Positions 5,433-6,218 of a DNA stretch of 6,218 nt are shown here, piece after piece. The stretch is from Clostridiales bacterium (GTDB lineage Bacteria > Bacillota > Clostridia > Oscillospirales > Oscillospiraceae), in NCBI GenBank assembly GCA_020861055.1, contig JAJBTD010000050.1, positions 1-6,218 of the forward strand, in the 5' to 3' direction. The position numbers were made by a program, and so were the translations under genes. How positions within the stretch are numbered: the first letter of the stretch is position 1; every line of letters starts with the position of its first letter. Under the pieces are notes generated by a model. The model was not told where the DNA came from and searched no databases. It saw nothing but the letters and a program-made list of their open reading frames with translations.

Positions 5433-6218
5433 TCAACCTACGATCTCCCCCACCAGATACCCCTCCCCAACGCCGGTGACGCGCACGTCTGCCATGACGT
5501 TGTGCCAGTTACCCTCCGCGGGGGTGCGCACCTGGACGTAGTTGGGGGCGTGGCCCTGCCAGAGTCCGTCCCGCTGCTCTTCCAGCAGGACGGGGAGGGT
5601 CGCCCCCACCCAGGAGGTGAGATAGCAACCCTCCAGAGCGGCGGCGGTCTGCGCCGCCCGGTGGGCCCGCTCCTCCTTGACGGCGTTGGAGATCTGCCCC
5701 TCCATCCTTGCCGCCGGGGTCCCGGGGCGGCGGGAGTAGGGGAAGATGTGCATGGCGGCGAACTCTGCCCGCTCCAGAAAGGCCAGCGTCTCGCCAAACT
5801 CCTCCTCCGTCTCTCCGGGGAAGCCCACGATCAGGTCGGTGGTGATGGCGGGGCGGTCAAACCAGGCGCGCAGCAGACGGCAGGATTCCAGAAACCGGGC
5901 GGTGTCGTACCGCCGGTGCATCCGCTTCAGCACGCTGTCGCACCCGGACTGGAGAGACAGGTGGAAGTGGGGACACAGGTTGGGCAGGGCGGCGGCCCGG
6001 CGGCAGAAGTCCTCGGTAATCGTTCTCGGCTCCAGGCTGCCCAGCCGGATACGCAGATGGGGTACCGCCCGGCACAGAGCCTCGATCAGATCGATGAGGG
6101 AGGAGCCGTCCTTCCACTCTGTTCCCCAGGAGGAGATCTCAATGCCGGTGAGGACGATCTCCCGGTAGCCCTGCGCCGCCAGCGGTCGGGCCTGCTCCAC
6201 GGCGGACGCCAGCGGCGC
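5433..6218 (-). CDS. mtaB: tRNA (t6A37-C2) methylthiotransferase MtaB, C-terminal part (5' end outside window)
   Basis: MtaB is a radical-SAM iron-sulfur enzyme that adds a methylthio group to N6-threonylcarbamoyladenosine at position 37 of tRNAs reading ANN codons. The frame is open to base 6218, so the visible 261 residues lack the N-terminal UPF0004 domain and the radical-SAM CxxxCxxC motif. Visible family motifs in order: EIVLTGIEISSWG (20-32), IRLGSLEPRTIT (57-68), CPHFHLSLQSGC (82-93), TTDLIVGFPGETEEEF (126-141), and HIFPYSRRPGTPA (157-169). A C-terminal TRAM-type RNA-binding region follows from about residue 196 (LEGCYLTSWVG) to the end. The LGSLEP and HLSLQSG signatures separate it from MiaB and RimO, in which the corresponding segments differ. 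A GTG at 6198-6200 is an internal valine, not a start. The stop at 5433 is followed by the terminator at 5343-5373. Confidence 0.93.
   Translation of the reverse strand, partial: APLASAVEQARPLAAQGYREIVLTGIEISSWGTEWKDGSSLIDLIEALCRAVPHLRIRLGSLEPRTITEDFCRRAAALPNLCPHFHLSLQSGCDSVLKRMHRRYDTARFLESCRLLRAWFDRPAITTDLIVGFPGETEEEFGETLAFLERAEFAAMHIFPYSRRPGTPAARMEGQISNAVKEERAHRAAQTAAALEGCYLTSWVGATLPVLLEEQRDGLWQGHAPNYVQVRTPAEGNWHNVMADVRVTGVGEGYLVGEIVG

Overview
The window reads as a piece of chromosome from a high-GC, spore-forming member of the Firmicutes, most likely a gut-type Clostridia of the Oscillospiraceae kind. This rests on the GC-rich codon use in every gene, good Shine-Dalgarno sites, and a SleB-type spore-cortex hydrolase. 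The taxonomic guess is inference; no rRNA or marker gene is present.

Layout, left to right. (1) Bases 1-759, + strand: the C-terminal two thirds of a DEAD-box RNA helicase, cut by the window edge and closed by a strong rho-independent terminator at 778-819. (2) Bases 823-3566, - strand: a tight three-gene operon transcribed modA-modB-modC. It encodes a high-affinity molybdate (possibly tungstate) ABC importer: a lipoprotein binding protein on an unusually long acidic tether, the permease and the ATPase. The gaps between genes are one base each. (3) Bases 3567-3773: a 207-bp divergent control region with two interleaved sigma-A-like promoters, a perfect LysR-type operator and a GC-rich hairpin in the modA leader. 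(4) Bases 3774-4661, + strand: a LysR-family regulator that probably controls modABC and itself. (5) Bases 4663-5342, - strand: a secreted SleB-like cell-wall hydrolase whose frame is broken by one base at a run of six C (G on the coding strand). The lost C-terminus is perfectly readable in the next frame and stops one base from the end of the regulator gene. (6) Bases 5433-6218, - strand: the C-terminal part of the tRNA methylthiotransferase MtaB, cut by the right edge. A terminator hairpin after it overlaps the ribosome binding site of the hydrolase.

How it fits together: the regulator and modABC form one unit. The regulator's T-N11-A palindrome lies just inside its own transcript, which suits autorepression. 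It is also about 74 bases upstream of the predicted modA start point, close to where LysR proteins bind to activate a divergent target. Molybdate taken up would feed molybdenum-cofactor enzymes, none of which is in the window. The helicase, hydrolase and mtaB are unrelated housekeeping or sporulation genes.

I see no CRISPR array, mobile element, RNA gene or evidently new multi-gene system. The points most worth a second look are the hydrolase frameshift, the compact divergent control region, the ribosome binding site inside a terminator, and the acidic tether of ModA.
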